Shown in pieces: positions 51,032-60,237 of a stretch of 64,000 nt of DNA. The notes under the pieces were generated by a model, which saw only the letters and a list, made by a program, of their open reading frames with translations, did no database searches and had not been told where the DNA came from. Within the stretch, counting starts at the first letter, position 1. Each line of letters begins with the position of its first letter. Location of the stretch: NCBI GenBank assembly GCA_944389935.1, contig CALXOE010000014.1, positions 1 through 64,000 of the forward strand, read 5' to 3'. The DNA is from an uncultured Victivallis sp. Its GTDB lineage: Bacteria; Verrucomicrobiota; Lentisphaeria; Victivallales; Victivallaceae. Made by a program: the position numbers and the translations under genes.

Positions 51032-52179
51032 CTCTGTACGCTCCCGGCGTAACGGCGCGCCCAGGCGTCCGCGGAGCGGATGGCGGCGAGATCGGACTGC
51101 GGCTGCGTCTCGTGTGCAGTCATGGTTTTTTCGATGATGCTCCAGATCGCCGGGAAGGGGATTTCCCCGCGGCGGAACCGGTCGACGGCGACTTCGTTTG
51201 CGGCGTTCATCACGCCGGGGAGCGTGCCGCCGCGATTCATCGCCTCACGGGCGAATTCGAGGGCAGGGTATTTCCCCGGTTCCGGCAGCCGGAGCTCGAG
51301 TGAGAGGCGCGAGGCAAAGTCCAGTTCAGGCAGATCGGTCGCCGCCCGTTCGGGATAGGTCAGCGCATACGTGATCGCGAACCGCATGTCCGGCTTCGAG
51401 AGCTGGGCGATGAGACTCGAGTCCGTCAGCTCCACGAGCGAGTGAATGACCGACTGCGGGTGAATCAGCACCCGGATCTGATCCGGATGAACCCCGAACA
51501 GGTGGCGCGCCTCAATCATTTCGAGCGCCTTGTTCATCATCGAAGCGGAATCGATCGTGACTTTCGCCCCCATATTCCAGGTCGGGTGGGCGAGGGCGTC
51601 TTCGAGTTTCGCGGAGGCGATCTGCTCGCGCGTCCACTCCCGGAATGCGCCGCCGGAGGCGGTCAGATAGAGATGTTTGATCTCTCCGGGCCGCCGTCCC
51701 GCGAGGCACTGGAAGATCGCCGAGTGTTCGCTGTCCACCGGGATGATCTCGCTTTCGGGATGGGCTGCAAGTTCACGGGCGATGATCTCTCCGGCCAGAA
51801 CGAGAATTTCCTTGCTCGCAAGCGCAATTCGTTTTCCCGCCCGGATCGCGGCGATGACCGGTTCGAGCCCGGCCGTCCCGACGATCGCGCAGAGCACAAT
51901 GTCGGTTTCCGGAGAAGTGACCAGTTCGAGCACTTTCTCCATGCCGCCCGCCGCCCGGCAGCCCGCCGGAAGCCGCCCGGCGAGCTCCTGTTCCCGGGCC
52001 GGATCCGTCGTGACCGTCCACTCCGGATGGAACTGTGCCGCCTGGGCCGCGAGTTCCTCAAGATTGTTCCGGGCGACCAGCCCGACCACGCGAAACCGTT
52101 CCGGGAGCGCAGCCAATGCCGAACGCGCGCTCTTTCCGATGGAGCCTGTCGCTCCGAGTACCACCACCCCTTTACTCAT
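51028..52179 (-). CDS. dxr: 1-deoxy-D-xylulose 5-phosphate reductoisomerase
   Basis: Second enzyme of the MEP isoprenoid pathway, making MEP from DXP with NADPH. The 383-residue protein has VVVLGATGSIGKSA at 5-18, LASKEILVLAGE, the metal/substrate blocks PVDSEHSAIFQCL, TASGGAFREW and HPTWNMGAKVTIDSASMMNKALE, and the family length. It starts 1 base after the dtd stop and ends overlapping the GT39-like gene. With ispG in the next transcript, two MEP steps are in this segment; dxs, ispD, ispE, ispF and ispH are not in the window. Confidence 0.97.
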   Translation of the reverse strand: MSKGVVVLGATGSIGKSARSALAALPERFRVVGLVARNNLEELAAQAAQFHPEWTVTTDPAREQELAGRLPAGCRAAGGMEKVLELVTSPETDIVLCAIVGTAGLEPVIAAIRAGKRIALASKEILVLAGEIIARELAAHPESEIIPVDSEHSAIFQCLAGRRPGEIKHLYLTASGGAFREWTREQIASAKLEDALAHPTWNMGAKVTIDSASMMNKALEMIEARHLFGVHPDQIRVLIHPQSVIHSLVELTDSSLIAQLSKPDMRFAITYALTYPERAATDLPELDFASRLSLELRLPEPGKYPALEFAREAMNRGGTLPGVMNAANEVAVDRFRRGEIPFPAIWSIIEKTMTAHETQPQSDLAAIRSADAWARRYAGSVQR

Positions 52180-52180
52180 C

Positions 52181-52621
52181 TTACCGTGACTCCACCATGA
52201 TTGTCACCGGGCCGTCGTTCACGAGGGAGAGTTTCATGTCTGCCCCGAATCGGCCGGTCGCGACCCGCACCCCGTATCCGCGGCACAGTTCGACGAATGT
52301 TTCGTAGAGCGGATTCGCCAGCTCCGGCCGCGCGGCTTCCGTGAATGACGGCCGCCGCCCGTGGGAGGCATCACCGTACAGCGTGAACTGCGAAACGATG
52401 AGCGCCTCGCCGCCGATGTCGAGCAGCGAACGGTTCATCTTGCCCGCCTCGTCCTCGAAAATGCGCAGATTCATGCACTTCTCCGCGACGAATGCCGCCT
52501 CTTTCTCCGTGTCGGAATGCGTGATCCCGAGCAGGATAACCAGCCCCGGGCCGATTTCGCCGATCCGTTCGCCGGCGACATCGACGCTGCCGCGGGCCGC
52601 CCGCTGCACCAGCGCTCTCAT
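52181..52621 (-). CDS. dtd: D-aminoacyl-tRNA deacylase
   Basis: A 146-residue enzyme that hydrolyses D-amino acids and glycine wrongly attached to tRNA. Diagnostic motifs are [12 protein letters not shown] at the start, the catalytic [17 protein letters not shown] with the SQxT motif, and the Gly-cis-Pro equivalent NDGPVTIMV at the C-terminus. The ATG at 52621 overlaps the folE stop by 4 bases. Length fits the bacterial DTD1 family exactly. Confidence 0.96.
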   Translation of the reverse strand: MRALVQRAARGSVDVAGERIGEIGPGLVILLGITHSDTEKEAAFVAEKCMNLRIFEDEAGKMNRSLLDIGGEALIVSQFTLYGDASHGRRPSFTEAARPELANPLYETFVELCRGYGVRVATGRFGADMKLSLVNDGPVTIMVESR

Positions 52622-53157
52622 CGGATCAGGCGCGTGAATTCGTTGCGGGTCGCAAGTTCCCTCCGGAACGACCCGATCATCGAACTCGTGGTCATGACCG
52701 AGTGCTGTTTTTCGACGCCGCGCATCTGCATGCAGAGATGCTGCGCCTCCATGACCACGCCGACTCCCTGCGCCCCGAGGATGCTCATGAGCGCCTCCGA
52801 GATCTGTTTCGTGAGCCGTTCCTGCACCTGAAGCCGCCGTGCGAACATATCGACAATGCGTGCGACTTTGCTCACGCCGATGATCTTCCCGTCCGGGATG
52901 TAGCCGACGTGGCATTTGCCGAAAAACGGCAGCATGTGATGTTCGCAAAGACTGAAGAATTCAATGTCCCGCACGATGACCATATCATCGGATTCCGCCT
53001 CGAAAAGCGCCCCGTTGACCACCTTTTCCAACGTTTGCGTATAGCCGCGCGTGAGGTAGCGGAGACTCTTCTCCACCCGTGCCGGCGTATCGACCAGCCC
53101 CTCGCGCGACGGATCTTCCCCCATCTCCACGAGAAGCTCGTGAATCTGCTGCTGCAT
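52618..53157 (-). CDS. folE: GTP cyclohydrolase I
   Basis: First enzyme of folate (and queuosine) synthesis, converting GTP to dihydroneopterin triphosphate. The 179-residue protein carries the zinc ligands Cys71 and His74 in [13 protein letters not shown] and Cys142 in [12 protein letters not shown], and the block [27 protein letters not shown]. It lacks the N-terminal extension of longer forms and probably starts at the ATG at 53157, with a GGAGATC ribosome site. dtd overlaps its end by 4 bases. Confidence 0.96.
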   Translation of the reverse strand: MQQQIHELLVEMGEDPSREGLVDTPARVEKSLRYLTRGYTQTLEKVVNGALFEAESDDMVIVRDIEFFSLCEHHMLPFFGKCHVGYIPDGKIIGVSKVARIVDMFARRLQVQERLTKQISEALMSILGAQGVGVVMEAQHLCMQMRGVEKQHSVMTTSSMIGSFRRELATRNEFTRLIR

Positions 53158-53177
53158 GTGTGTGATCTCCCCGCCGG

Positions 53178-53807
53178 TTATAACACGTCCGCCGCCGCCT
53201 TGAGCCAGGCATCGGCCATCAACTGATGGCCGCAGGGGGTCGGATGCACTCCATCACCGAGAATCTTCGCCGGATCTCCCGCTTTCGCCGCGGCTGCCGA
53301 AAGAACGCTCTGGAACGGGACGAATACGGTCCGGTACTCTTCGGCGAGATCTTTCACCACTTTGCGCCGTTCGTTGATCTCATTGACCCAGGCGGGCGTG
53401 ACGACCCCGGTTTCGAGCACGAAAGGTTCGCACAGCACGAGCGCGCACGCCGGGAGTTTCTCCCGCGTCCAGTCGAGCAGTTTCCGGTAAAACTCCGCAT
53501 AGCGCGGCACTTCCACCCCGTTGTTGTACGAGAATTCGTGCCACGTGTCGTTCACGCCGATCAGGATCGACAGCACGTCCGGATTCAAATTCAGCGCGTC
53601 GATTTTCCAGCGCGCGTAGAGATCCACCACCCGGTTGCCGCTGATGCCGCGGTTGATGACCGTCGGCTCGTCGCCGAGGTGTTCCGCCTGCAGTCGCGCC
53701 GAGATGAAGAACGGGTAACCCATGCCGAGACTTGCCGACGGATCCTGACTGCATGTGCGGCCGCAGTCCGTGATCGAATCTCCCTGAAACAGAATCGTCT
53801 TGCTCAT
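53178..53807 (-). CDS. SGNH/GDSL-family esterase, cytoplasmic
   Basis: A 209-residue hydrolase with [11 protein letters not shown] (nucleophile Ser11), NRGISGNRV (Gly), [10 protein letters not shown] (Asn86) and [10 protein letters not shown] (Asp185, His188), the four SGNH blocks. No signal peptide. Such enzymes often deacetylate oligosaccharides; its place just after the rhamnose isomerase and aldolase genes suggests it acts on acetylated sugars imported for catabolism. The same ATG is 12 bases after the aldolase gene's stop, and folE follows after 20 bases, so it bridges sugar catabolism and folate genes in one transcript. Confidence 0.9.
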   Translation of the reverse strand: MSKTILFQGDSITDCGRTCSQDPSASLGMGYPFFISARLQAEHLGDEPTVINRGISGNRVVDLYARWKIDALNLNPDVLSILIGVNDTWHEFSYNNGVEVPRYAEFYRKLLDWTREKLPACALVLCEPFVLETGVVTPAWVNEINERRKVVKDLAEEYRTVFVPFQSVLSAAAAKAGDPAKILGDGVHPTPCGHQLMADAWLKAAADVL

Positions 53808-53819
53808 AATTCCTCTTGT

Positions 53820-55718
53820 TTAATTCAACATGACCTGGCCGCCCGTGACCGGGATCGCCTGGCCGGTTTCGTAAGATTGACAGACCGCGTAGACAATCGC
53901 TTTTGCCACGTCCGACGGGTAGCAGCCGCGGTGCATCGGGATCTGTTTTTCGTAATGAAGTTTCACGTCGGCAACGGTTTTCGCGCCCGGAACCTTGCCG
54001 CTGTTCAGGTATTGCACGAAAAGCCCCTTTTCCGGATCCGACCAGAGCGGCCCGTCGAAGAAGTTCCCGGGGCAGACGCTGTTGACTTTGATCCGGTCCG
54101 CCACAAGTTCGAGCGCAAAGCTCTGCGTGAGCCCCACCGTTCCGAATTTGCTCCCCGCATAGGCGCCGTTCCGGTTGCTGCCGACGAGTCCGCTCTTGGA
54201 GTTGACCTGCACGATGTCGGTCCACGCCGCGCAGCAGGCGTTCTGCCGCGCCATGACTGCGGAGACATGTTTGACGCAGAGGAAGTAGCCCGTGTAGTTT
54301 ACGCTCGTGACGAACTCCCAGTCGCGCTTTTCAAAACTTTTGACCGAACCGGCCTTGAGCACGCCCGCGTTCGCGACGAAGAGGTCGATCCCTCCGCAGG
54401 CGAGCACGACCGCACGGACCATCGATTCGACCGAGGATTCGTCCGCAATGTTGACTGCGACCGCACCCGCGCCGCCCGGAGCTTTGAGTTTTGCGGCTGC
54501 GGCCTCTGCGCCTGCCGCGTTCAAATCCGCAATGATGACCGTCGCGCCCTCGGCGGCGAGCTCTTCCGCGATTCCGTAACCGAATCCCTGAGCCCCGCCG
54601 GTCACGACCGCGACCTTGCCGGAGAGCCGCACGCTCGCGCCGCCGGCGACCTTTTTCCGGTACGATTCAGCTTCCCAGTTCTCGATGAAGCCGCGTCCCG
54701 CGTCGGAGAGCGTGCGCGGCCCGCCGAACGCGGCCGTGAGCTGCTGCACGAGCGCTCCGTCCCGGGCGAGGAGAGCGACTGTCTCCGCGCCTTTTCCGGT
54801 CGCCCCGGCGCAGAATACCGCCTTGCCCGGAACCTCCACCACGAACGGTTTATAACCGTGTTTCTGTTCAAATGCGAGGATTTCCGCCTCGGTCGGATCG
54901 TCGGAAATCAGCGAATACGATTTCGCATAGACGATATGATCGGGCGTGAATGCGCCGCGCGCCGTCTGAAACGGCGCGAGGGTTTTCACCGTCTTCGGCG
55001 TCCTGCCGTCTCCGAGCCAGCCGCGCAGTTTCGGTGCGAGTTCAAACGCAAACGCTTCGTCAAGCTCCCCTGTTCCCGGCGCGGTCGCGGCGATGCCCGC
55101 CTTCTCGTAGACGGTCCGCAGCGTGGATAAAATCCGATCATAGGCGGCATCGATCTCCTGTGCGGAGTTGCCGCCGACGAAAACCCCGTGATTCTGCAGG
55201 AAGATCATCGAGGCGGGCCGCCCGTGCGCGGCTTCGTACTTCACGCTCGCGTCGTGAACGGTTTTCGCCAGTGTGAAGCCGGGATCGGTTTCCGGAATCC
55301 AGAGCGCCTCCGGGAAGAGTTTCGCGCACTCTTCCGGGCCGTTCTGTGAACAGGTCAGCCCGTTGACTGCCGCCGGATGCAGGTGAACGATGTAGGTGAA
55401 CGGCATCAACTCGTGCAGAGGAGCCTCCACCGAGGGGCGCCGCGCGCCGCTGCCGGCGACGGCGAACGCCATGAGTTTCGTCACCATCGCCTCGCGTTCG
55501 GCGGCATCGGCGTATTCCGGCAGCGAAAAGACCCGGCGGATCACTTCGCGCTCCATCTTCACGAAATCAGATTCCGTGATGTCGGCAAGGGCGACGCCGC
55601 TGGGTTTCACATAGAGATATTTTTCGTCTTTGTACGAGGTATTGCCTCCTCCCGCCAGCACGCAGGAGGGATCCGCACCGTATCGGTTGGACAATTCACG
55701 GATGATCGCCAGTGACAT
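53820..55718 (-). CDS. Bifunctional rhamnulose-1-phosphate aldolase / lactaldehyde (short-chain) dehydrogenase
   Basis: A 632-residue fusion. Residues of about 1-240 form a class II aldolase with zinc ligands in VHLHPAAVN (His112, His114) and LQNHGVFVGG (His177). Residues of about 365-632 form an SDR: nucleotide motif TGGAQGFG (373-380), catalytic Tyr520 and Lys524 in YAGSK and a conserved serine in VNSKSG. In rhamnose-degrading bacteria this fusion cleaves L-rhamnulose-1-phosphate to DHAP and L-lactaldehyde and oxidises the lactaldehyde to lactate. The gene follows rhaA after about 100 bases. A rhamnulokinase is not present here and must be elsewhere. A hairpin at 55773-55795 lies in its upstream gap. 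Confidence 0.9.
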   Translation of the reverse strand: MSLAIIRELSNRYGADPSCVLAGGGNTSYKDEKYLYVKPSGVALADITESDFVKMEREVIRRVFSLPEYADAAEREAMVTKLMAFAVAGSGARRPSVEAPLHELMPFTYIVHLHPAAVNGLTCSQNGPEECAKLFPEALWIPETDPGFTLAKTVHDASVKYEAAHGRPASMIFLQNHGVFVGGNSAQEIDAAYDRILSTLRTVYEKAGIAATAPGTGELDEAFAFELAPKLRGWLGDGRTPKTVKTLAPFQTARGAFTPDHIVYAKSYSLISDDPTEAEILAFEQKHGYKPFVVEVPGKAVFCAGATGKGAETVALLARDGALVQQLTAAFGGPRTLSDAGRGFIENWEAESYRKKVAGGASVRLSGKVAVVTGGAQGFGYGIAEELAAEGATVIIADLNAAGAEAAAAKLKAPGGAGAVAVNIADESSVESMVRAVVLACGGIDLFVANAGVLKAGSVKSFEKRDWEFVTSVNYTGYFLCVKHVSAVMARQNACCAAWTDIVQVNSKSGLVGSNRNGAYAGSKFGTVGLTQSFALELVADRIKVNSVCPGNFFDGPLWSDPEKGLFVQYLNSGKVPGAKTVADVKLHYEKQIPMHRGCYPSDVAKAIVYAVCQSYETGQAIPVTGGQVMLN

Positions 55719-55772
55719 GTTGTATCTCTTCCTCTTTATCTTCCCTGGAAGTTACCGGTTTCAACGAACAAA

Positions 55773-55795
55773 GGCTCCCGAAGATTCCGGGAGCC
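55773..55795 (-). terminator. Hairpin between rhaA and the aldolase fusion, possible attenuating terminator
   Basis: GGCTCCCG (55773-55780) pairs with CGGGAGCC (55788-55795). On the minus strand it is followed only by TTTGTT, so it is probably a partial terminator or mRNA-stabilising hairpin that lowers downstream expression. Confidence 0.45.
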
Positions 55796-55817
55796 GCGCG
55801 GGCCCTTGCTGCCGGGC

Positions 55818-57062
55818 TTATCCGCGTTTGGCAAGAACCTCTTTTTCGTAGGTTTTCGCCTCGTCGATCCAGTTCGCTCCGGGGACGTTGTTGCGGCGGC
55901 AGTACTCTTCCCAGAGCGCGCCGAACGGGAGAGTTTTGGCCTCTTCCATCCAGGCGAGGCGGCTGCTCTTGTCACCGGACTTCTCCGCCTTGCGGATGAT
56001 GGCGGCCGGTTCGGTCAGCGCCATCAGAAGCGCCTTGTACATGTTGCGCGCTCCGATCGTCCAGGCCATCACGCGGTTGATCGAGGCGTCGAAGTAGTCC
56101 AGCCCGATGTGGACGCGCCTGTCGTAGTTGTGGCGGACGATCTCTTCGGCGATCGCACGGAGTTCCTCCGTCATCGTCACGACGTGATCGCTGTCCCAGC
56201 GGACGCCGCGGCTCACGTGCAGCAGAATCTCGTCGAGGAACATCAGCGTGCTCGTGATCTTGTCGGAGATCACCTCGGTCGGGTGGAAGTGGCCCGCGTC
56301 GAGGCAGAGCAGTTTGCCGTTCTTCATCGCATAACCCATGTAGAACTCATGCGAGCCGACCGTGCAGCTTTCGGCGCCGATGCCGAAGAGCTTGCACTCG
56401 ACCGCATCGCGGTTGTAGCGCGGGTTGCACGGAGACGCGAAGATCTTGTCAAGGGAATCGGCAAGCCGTTCGCGCGGGGAGAGGCGGTCGAACGGGGTGT
56501 CCTTGAAGCCGTCCGGCACCCAGAAGTTCGTGATGCACGTGTTGCGCAGTTTTTTGCCGAAACTCTCCGCGATCGTACGGCAGGCGATGCCGTGCTCCAC
56601 CCAGAACCGGCGCACGCCCGCGTCGGGGCTCGAAAGCGTCAGCCCGTCTTTCATCATCGGGTGCGAAAAGTAAGACGGATTGAAGTCAAGTCCGAGCTCA
56701 TGCTCTTTCGCCCAGTCGGCCCAGCGGGCGAAATGTTTCGGCTCGATCTCGTTGCGCTTGACCGGTTTGCCGTCGGTCTCCGCATAAATCGCATGCAGAT
56801 TCAGCCGCTTTTTTCCGGGGAGGAACGAGAGGACTTTTTCGATATCAGCGCGCAGTTCATCGGCATTGCGGGCGCGGCCCGGATAGTTGCCGGTCACGGC
56901 GATGCCGCCGTCAAGCGCGTCACTGTTCTCAAACCCGGCGACGTCATCGCCCTGCCAGCAGTGGAGACTCACCGGAATCTGGTCGAGACGCTTGAACGCC
57001 GCTTCGACATCCACACCGAGATCTTCGTAAACTTTCTTCGCCGCATCAAACATGGAAGCCAT
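55818..57062 (-). CDS. rhaA: L-rhamnose isomerase
   Basis: A 414-residue metal-dependent TIM-barrel isomerase that converts L-rhamnose to L-rhamnulose. It has the E. coli-type length and the blocks [15 protein letters not shown] (17-33), [36 protein letters not shown], [17 protein letters not shown] with the metal ligands, and VRWDSDHVV. The ATG at 57062 follows AAGGAG by seven bases; a longer in-frame extension upstream runs into the promoter and was rejected. It heads a series with the aldolase/SDR fusion and the SGNH esterase and, without a visible strong terminator, folE-dtd-dxr-GT39. Confidence 0.95.
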   Translation of the reverse strand: MASMFDAAKKVYEDLGVDVEAAFKRLDQIPVSLHCWQGDDVAGFENSDALDGGIAVTGNYPGRARNADELRADIEKVLSFLPGKKRLNLHAIYAETDGKPVKRNEIEPKHFARWADWAKEHELGLDFNPSYFSHPMMKDGLTLSSPDAGVRRFWVEHGIACRTIAESFGKKLRNTCITNFWVPDGFKDTPFDRLSPRERLADSLDKIFASPCNPRYNRDAVECKLFGIGAESCTVGSHEFYMGYAMKNGKLLCLDAGHFHPTEVISDKITSTLMFLDEILLHVSRGVRWDSDHVVTMTEELRAIAEEIVRHNYDRRVHIGLDYFDASINRVMAWTIGARNMYKALLMALTEPAAIIRKAEKSGDKSSRLAWMEEAKTLPFGALWEEYCRRNNVPGANWIDEAKTYEKEVLAKRG

Positions 57063-57115
57063 CTTCTTACTCCTTAGGTTGCATTCACTCTGATTGACGA
57101 TCCATTTTTTCTGGT

Positions 57116-57143
57116 AATATAACACACCGTCGTGAGAGTGCAA
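57116..57143 (-). promoter_or_regulatory. Promoter of rhaA
   Basis: Minus strand: -35 TTGCAC (57138-57143), 16-bp spacer, -10 TATATT (57116-57121), 54 bases before the start codon. No inverted repeat typical of an operator was seen beside it. Confidence 0.65.
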
Positions 57144-57159
57144 GCCCCGAATCGGGTTT

Positions 57160-58059
57160 TTACACTTCCCGGCCGGCAAAAAACGCGAGATACCAGCGCA
57201 GGAGTTTTTCTCCCGCGAACATCCAGATAAAACTGCCGAATGCGAGGAACGGCCCGAGCGGAACCGTCGTCCGTGCAAGTTTTTTTCCACCCCGGAGCGC
57301 GCATACAACTCCGTAAAGCGAGCCGAGCAGACTTCCCGCCAGCACCGAGAAGAACGCTCCCGGCATTCCGAGCAGGATTCCGGCGGCGGCCGTGTATTTC
57401 ACATCTCCCCACCCGAGCACTTCGCGCTTTGCAACGGCGCGCCCGACGATGGCGAAGAGAGCGAGGAGTCCTCCCGCGATTGCGCCTGAGCCGAGCGCGA
57501 ATCCCGCAGCGAGGAAATGGTTCTTCACACCCCAGATCGACGGGAACGCCGCCGATGCCGCAACGCCGAACAGCATCGCCGGATAGGTCGTCGCATCCGG
57601 AATGAGCCGATGCTCGAAGTCGATCCAGATCGTCGTAATGCAGAGCATCGTCATCGCGAAAAAGGGCATCAGGGTCGCCGGCGGCTGCCGGACGGCGCCG
57701 ACTTTCACGAGCAGCAGTGCGAAAAGCAGCCCGGTCAACGCTTCGACGAACACATAGCGCGGCGAAATCGGCGCCTTGCAGCTCCGGCAGCGGCCCCGCA
57801 GCACGAGGTAACTCACGATCGGTATGTTGTCGTACCAGTGGATCGGCGTGCCGCACTTCGTGCAGTGCGACGGCGCGGTCACGATCGATTCCCCGAGCGG
57901 CATCCGCCAGATGCAGACGTTGAGAAAACTCCCGAGGCAGCTTCCGAGCAGGAAACTCGCGAGCAGGAAGAAGCCGATCACGAACTCATCGCCGAACCCC
58001 GCGCGCGTCCACCAGTAGTAATTCGCCTCATCGGTCAGGCGCAGAAGTCCGTTCAGCAT
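57160..58059 (-). CDS. Prepilin peptidase / N-methyltransferase (PilD type)
   Basis: A 299-residue membrane aspartic protease that removes leader peptides of type IV pilins and type II secretion pseudopilins and N-methylates the mature end. It has [15 protein letters not shown], the zinc-type cysteine pairs CTKC (66, 69) and CRSC (91, 94), and both catalytic aspartates: Asp147 in [12 protein letters not shown] and Asp219 in GWGDVKY. About eight membrane helices. Its start overlaps aroE by 7 bases. Lentisphaerota have many prepilin-like proteins, which would be substrates; none is encoded in this window. Confidence 0.95.
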   Translation of the reverse strand: MLNGLLRLTDEANYYWWTRAGFGDEFVIGFFLLASFLLGSCLGSFLNVCIWRMPLGESIVTAPSHCTKCGTPIHWYDNIPIVSYLVLRGRCRSCKAPISPRYVFVEALTGLLFALLLVKVGAVRQPPATLMPFFAMTMLCITTIWIDFEHRLIPDATTYPAMLFGVAASAAFPSIWGVKNHFLAAGFALGSGAIAGGLLALFAIVGRAVAKREVLGWGDVKYTAAAGILLGMPGAFFSVLAGSLLGSLYGVVCALRGGKKLARTTVPLGPFLAFGSFIWMFAGEKLLRWYLAFFAGREV

Positions 58060-58898
58060 GATGGTTTTCCTTCCATTCCGGCGCGCATCTCTTCGATCGG
58101 AGCGGCGAGTCCGGTCCAGATTTCAAACGACTTCGCCCCCTGATACAGCAGCATCGCGCTGCCGCCCGCGGCGGGCAGCCCGAGCTCTTTCGCGCGTTTG
58201 AGCAGCGGCGTATCGAGGTAGATCGTGTCGAACACCGCCAGTTTCAGATCCGGAGTCAGCAGTTCGAGGTCGAAAGGCGGCGGATCCCCCGGTTTCAGCC
58301 CGAGACTCGTCGCCTGCACGAGGACATTCGTTCGAGTGAACCAGCGCGAGAGCGTCCCGCGGTCTCCCGGCGCGGCGGTTTCGAGCGTGAGCGCGGGGAA
58401 GAGTTTCTGCAATTTCGCGGCGAGCTCTTCGGCCTTTTCCACAGTTCTGTTCGCGATCCGGATCGCCCCGGCGCCGCGTCGCGCGAGGTGGAACGCGGTC
58501 GCGTGAGCCGCCCCGCCGCAGCCGACGAAGCAGAATTCCGTCCCCTCGACGCCGACTCCGAAATTTTCCCTGAGCGCCATTTCGAGACCGTACCCGTCGG
58601 TGCTGGTTCCGGAGAGGCGTCCATCTTCCGCGACGGTGACGGTGTTTACGCTCTCCGCCGCGAGTGCGTCGGGGTCGACCTCGTCGAGATAGGGGATGAT
58701 CGCGGCCTTGTGCGGCACCGTGCAGTTGAAGCCGGCGAGCTCCCGCTTTGCGAATTCGACGAATCGGCCGAGTTCGGCCGGGCGCACATGGTATTTCCCA
58801 TAGGGGGAACCGAGATGATGGAATTCAAATGCCGCGTTCTGCATTCCGGGGGAGCGGCTGTGTTCGACGGGATCGCCGATGACTGCGTAGTTTCTCAT
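58053..58898 (-). CDS. aroE: Shikimate dehydrogenase
   Basis: A 281-residue NADP-dependent enzyme of aromatic amino acid synthesis, 3-dehydroshikimate to shikimate. Substrate-binding blocks are YAVIGDPVEHSRSPGMQNAAF (the usual SxSPxxHN has Gln20 for His), CTVPHKAAI with catalytic Lys64, the aspartate in SGTSTDGYG, the nucleotide motif GCGGAAHA and the C-terminal YQGAKSFEIWTG. The start ATG 58898 was preferred over an in-frame TTG 18 bases upstream. It heads a two-gene unit with prepilin peptidase and is divergent from the tandem lipoproteins. Confidence 0.95.
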   Translation of the reverse strand: MRNYAVIGDPVEHSRSPGMQNAAFEFHHLGSPYGKYHVRPAELGRFVEFAKRELAGFNCTVPHKAAIIPYLDEVDPDALAAESVNTVTVAEDGRLSGTSTDGYGLEMALRENFGVGVEGTEFCFVGCGGAAHATAFHLARRGAGAIRIANRTVEKAEELAAKLQKLFPALTLETAAPGDRGTLSRWFTRTNVLVQATSLGLKPGDPPPFDLELLTPDLKLAVFDTIYLDTPLLKRAKELGLPAAGGSAMLLYQGAKSFEIWTGLAAPIEEMRAGMEGKPSC

Positions 58899-58942
58899 GA
58901 AAAATTTACCGATCAAACTGGAATTTTGTTCATTCAGGCGTT

Positions 58943-58971
58943 AATATACATGGTGTCTGCGGTAATGGCAA
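58943..58971 (-). promoter_or_regulatory. Promoter of aroE-prepilin peptidase
   Basis: Minus strand: -35 TTGCCA (58966-58971), 17-bp spacer, -10 TATATT (58943-58948), 45 bases before the ATG. Confidence 0.68.
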
Positions 58972-59018
58972 CAGTCGAAAAGGAAAAAAACGGAGTTAAC
59001 CCGGAGAAAACGGTGGAA

Positions 59019-59603
59019 ATGAGGAAAAATCTGGCGACGGTATGCGTCTTTGCGCTTTTCATTCTGACGGTGGGAACCGGCTGCGAAGCGTTCAAGGAGG
59101 CGTGGGAGGACGCAACCACATACGAGGATACCCCGGAGGAGATCGCCGCCGAAGAGGAGGAATCTTCGCAGAAGAAATATGAAGTCGCTCTTCACGCGAT
59201 CGTGAAATATCCGCGCGCAACGCCGAACGAGCAGGATATTCCGACGCTCGACGGAAAGACCATCTGGATCAAAAAGAATCAGCTCTTCAGCAGCAAGAAC
59301 ATCAAGCGGGTCAAGGCGATTCCGCGTCCCGGCAACCCCGATCTCTACGATCTCGAGATCAAGGTCGACCGGTTCGGGCGGCTGCAGTGGCAGCTTCTCT
59401 CCGGAAACCGCGCGGGCGAACCGGTCGCCTTGATTGTCGACGGAGTCTACTTCGTGAGTTTCTACCCGGAGCAGCCGGAGAACGACTCCACTTACTGGAT
59501 CTTTCTGCGGGTCGGGCTCGATCCGGTGACGGCGCGCGGCATCGCCCGCAATGCGAAGAAAAATTACGAAATTCTGAATCCGGGTGCATTCAGTCTGTTT
59601 TAA
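59019..59603 (+). CDS. Lipoprotein resembling the SecD P1 head, copy 1
   Basis: A 194-residue lipoprotein: MRKNLATVCVFALFILTVG followed by lipobox TGC at about residue 22, then an acidic linker (about 40-50, EEIAAEEEESS). The folded part contains IPTLDGKTIWIKKNQLFSSKNI, DLEIKVDRFGRLQWQLLSGN, VALIVDGVYF and GLDPVTARGIARNAKKNY. The strand-helix order and the pattern 'hold-parameter, gain of VDG, then helix before RGIARNA' is like the SecD/SecF P1 head subdomain, although this is a weak visual resemblance. A paralog follows directly. The start is set at ATG 59019 for its signal peptide; in-frame ATGs upstream are less likely. Confidence 0.65.
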   Translation: MRKNLATVCVFALFILTVGTGCEAFKEAWEDATTYEDTPEEIAAEEEESSQKKYEVALHAIVKYPRATPNEQDIPTLDGKTIWIKKNQLFSSKNIKRVKAIPRPGNPDLYDLEIKVDRFGRLQWQLLSGNRAGEPVALIVDGVYFVSFYPEQPENDSTYWIFLRVGLDPVTARGIARNAKKNYEILNPGAFSLF

Positions 59604-59640
59604 GCCCGGCGTTTTCTGACGAGGAGGAGTCTTTGAGACG

Positions 59641-60222
59641 ATGAGAAAGAGGATAATCGCGGTATGGGCGGGGGCGCTGCTCATTCCGGTGCTGTTTTCG
59701 GGCTGCGAGGCCATCCAGGAGGCGTGGGAGGAGGCGATGGATCCCGATACCGAGATCACCGACAATCCGAACAGCTCCGAGTACAAACGCAAATACGTCA
59801 TTCACGTGAATTCGATCGTCCGCCATCCGACCCGTTCCGGTGAGCTTGAGCGGGAGATCCCGACGCTCGACGGCGGAACAGTCTGGATCAATACAAATCA
59901 GCTCTTCAGCAGCAAGAACATCCGGGACGCCCGGGTGGTTTCGCGCCCCGGCAACCCGGATCTTTTCGATCTGCAGTTTCTGGTCGATCGGTTCGGGAAG
60001 CTGCAGTGGCAGATGCTTTCGGGCAATTACAGTTCCGAGCAGGTCGCGCTCGTGGTGGACGGGGTTTATTTCGGGCGTTTCTACCCGGAGCCGCAGATGG
60101 AGGGCTCCGGCGACTGGGTCACGCTGCGGGTCGGACTCAACGCCGTGACCGCGCGCGGCATCGCCCGCAACGCGAAGAAGAATTACATCAATCTGAACCC
60201 CGATGTCATGCACTGGTTCTGA
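59641..60222 (+). CDS. Lipoprotein resembling the SecD P1 head, copy 2
   Basis: A 193-residue paralog of the preceding gene, about half identical in the folded part. It has a lipobox at SGC near residue 22, then the same EAIQEAWEEA/EAFKEAWEDA helix, IPTLDGGTVWINTNQLFSSKNI, DLQFLVDRFGKLQWQMLSGN, VALVVDGVYFGRFYPEP and RGIARNAKKNY. The strongest conservation is in the QLFSSKNI and RGIARNAKKNY blocks, which therefore probably form the functional surface. It precedes ppx/gppA by 15 bases, so the pair belongs to the polyphosphate operon by position. Confidence 0.7.
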   Translation: MRKRIIAVWAGALLIPVLFSGCEAIQEAWEEAMDPDTEITDNPNSSEYKRKYVIHVNSIVRHPTRSGELEREIPTLDGGTVWINTNQLFSSKNIRDARVVSRPGNPDLFDLQFLVDRFGKLQWQMLSGNYSSEQVALVVDGVYFGRFYPEPQMEGSGDWVTLRVGLNAVTARGIARNAKKNYINLNPDVMHWF

Positions 60223-60237
60223 TCGGAGGAGACGAGC

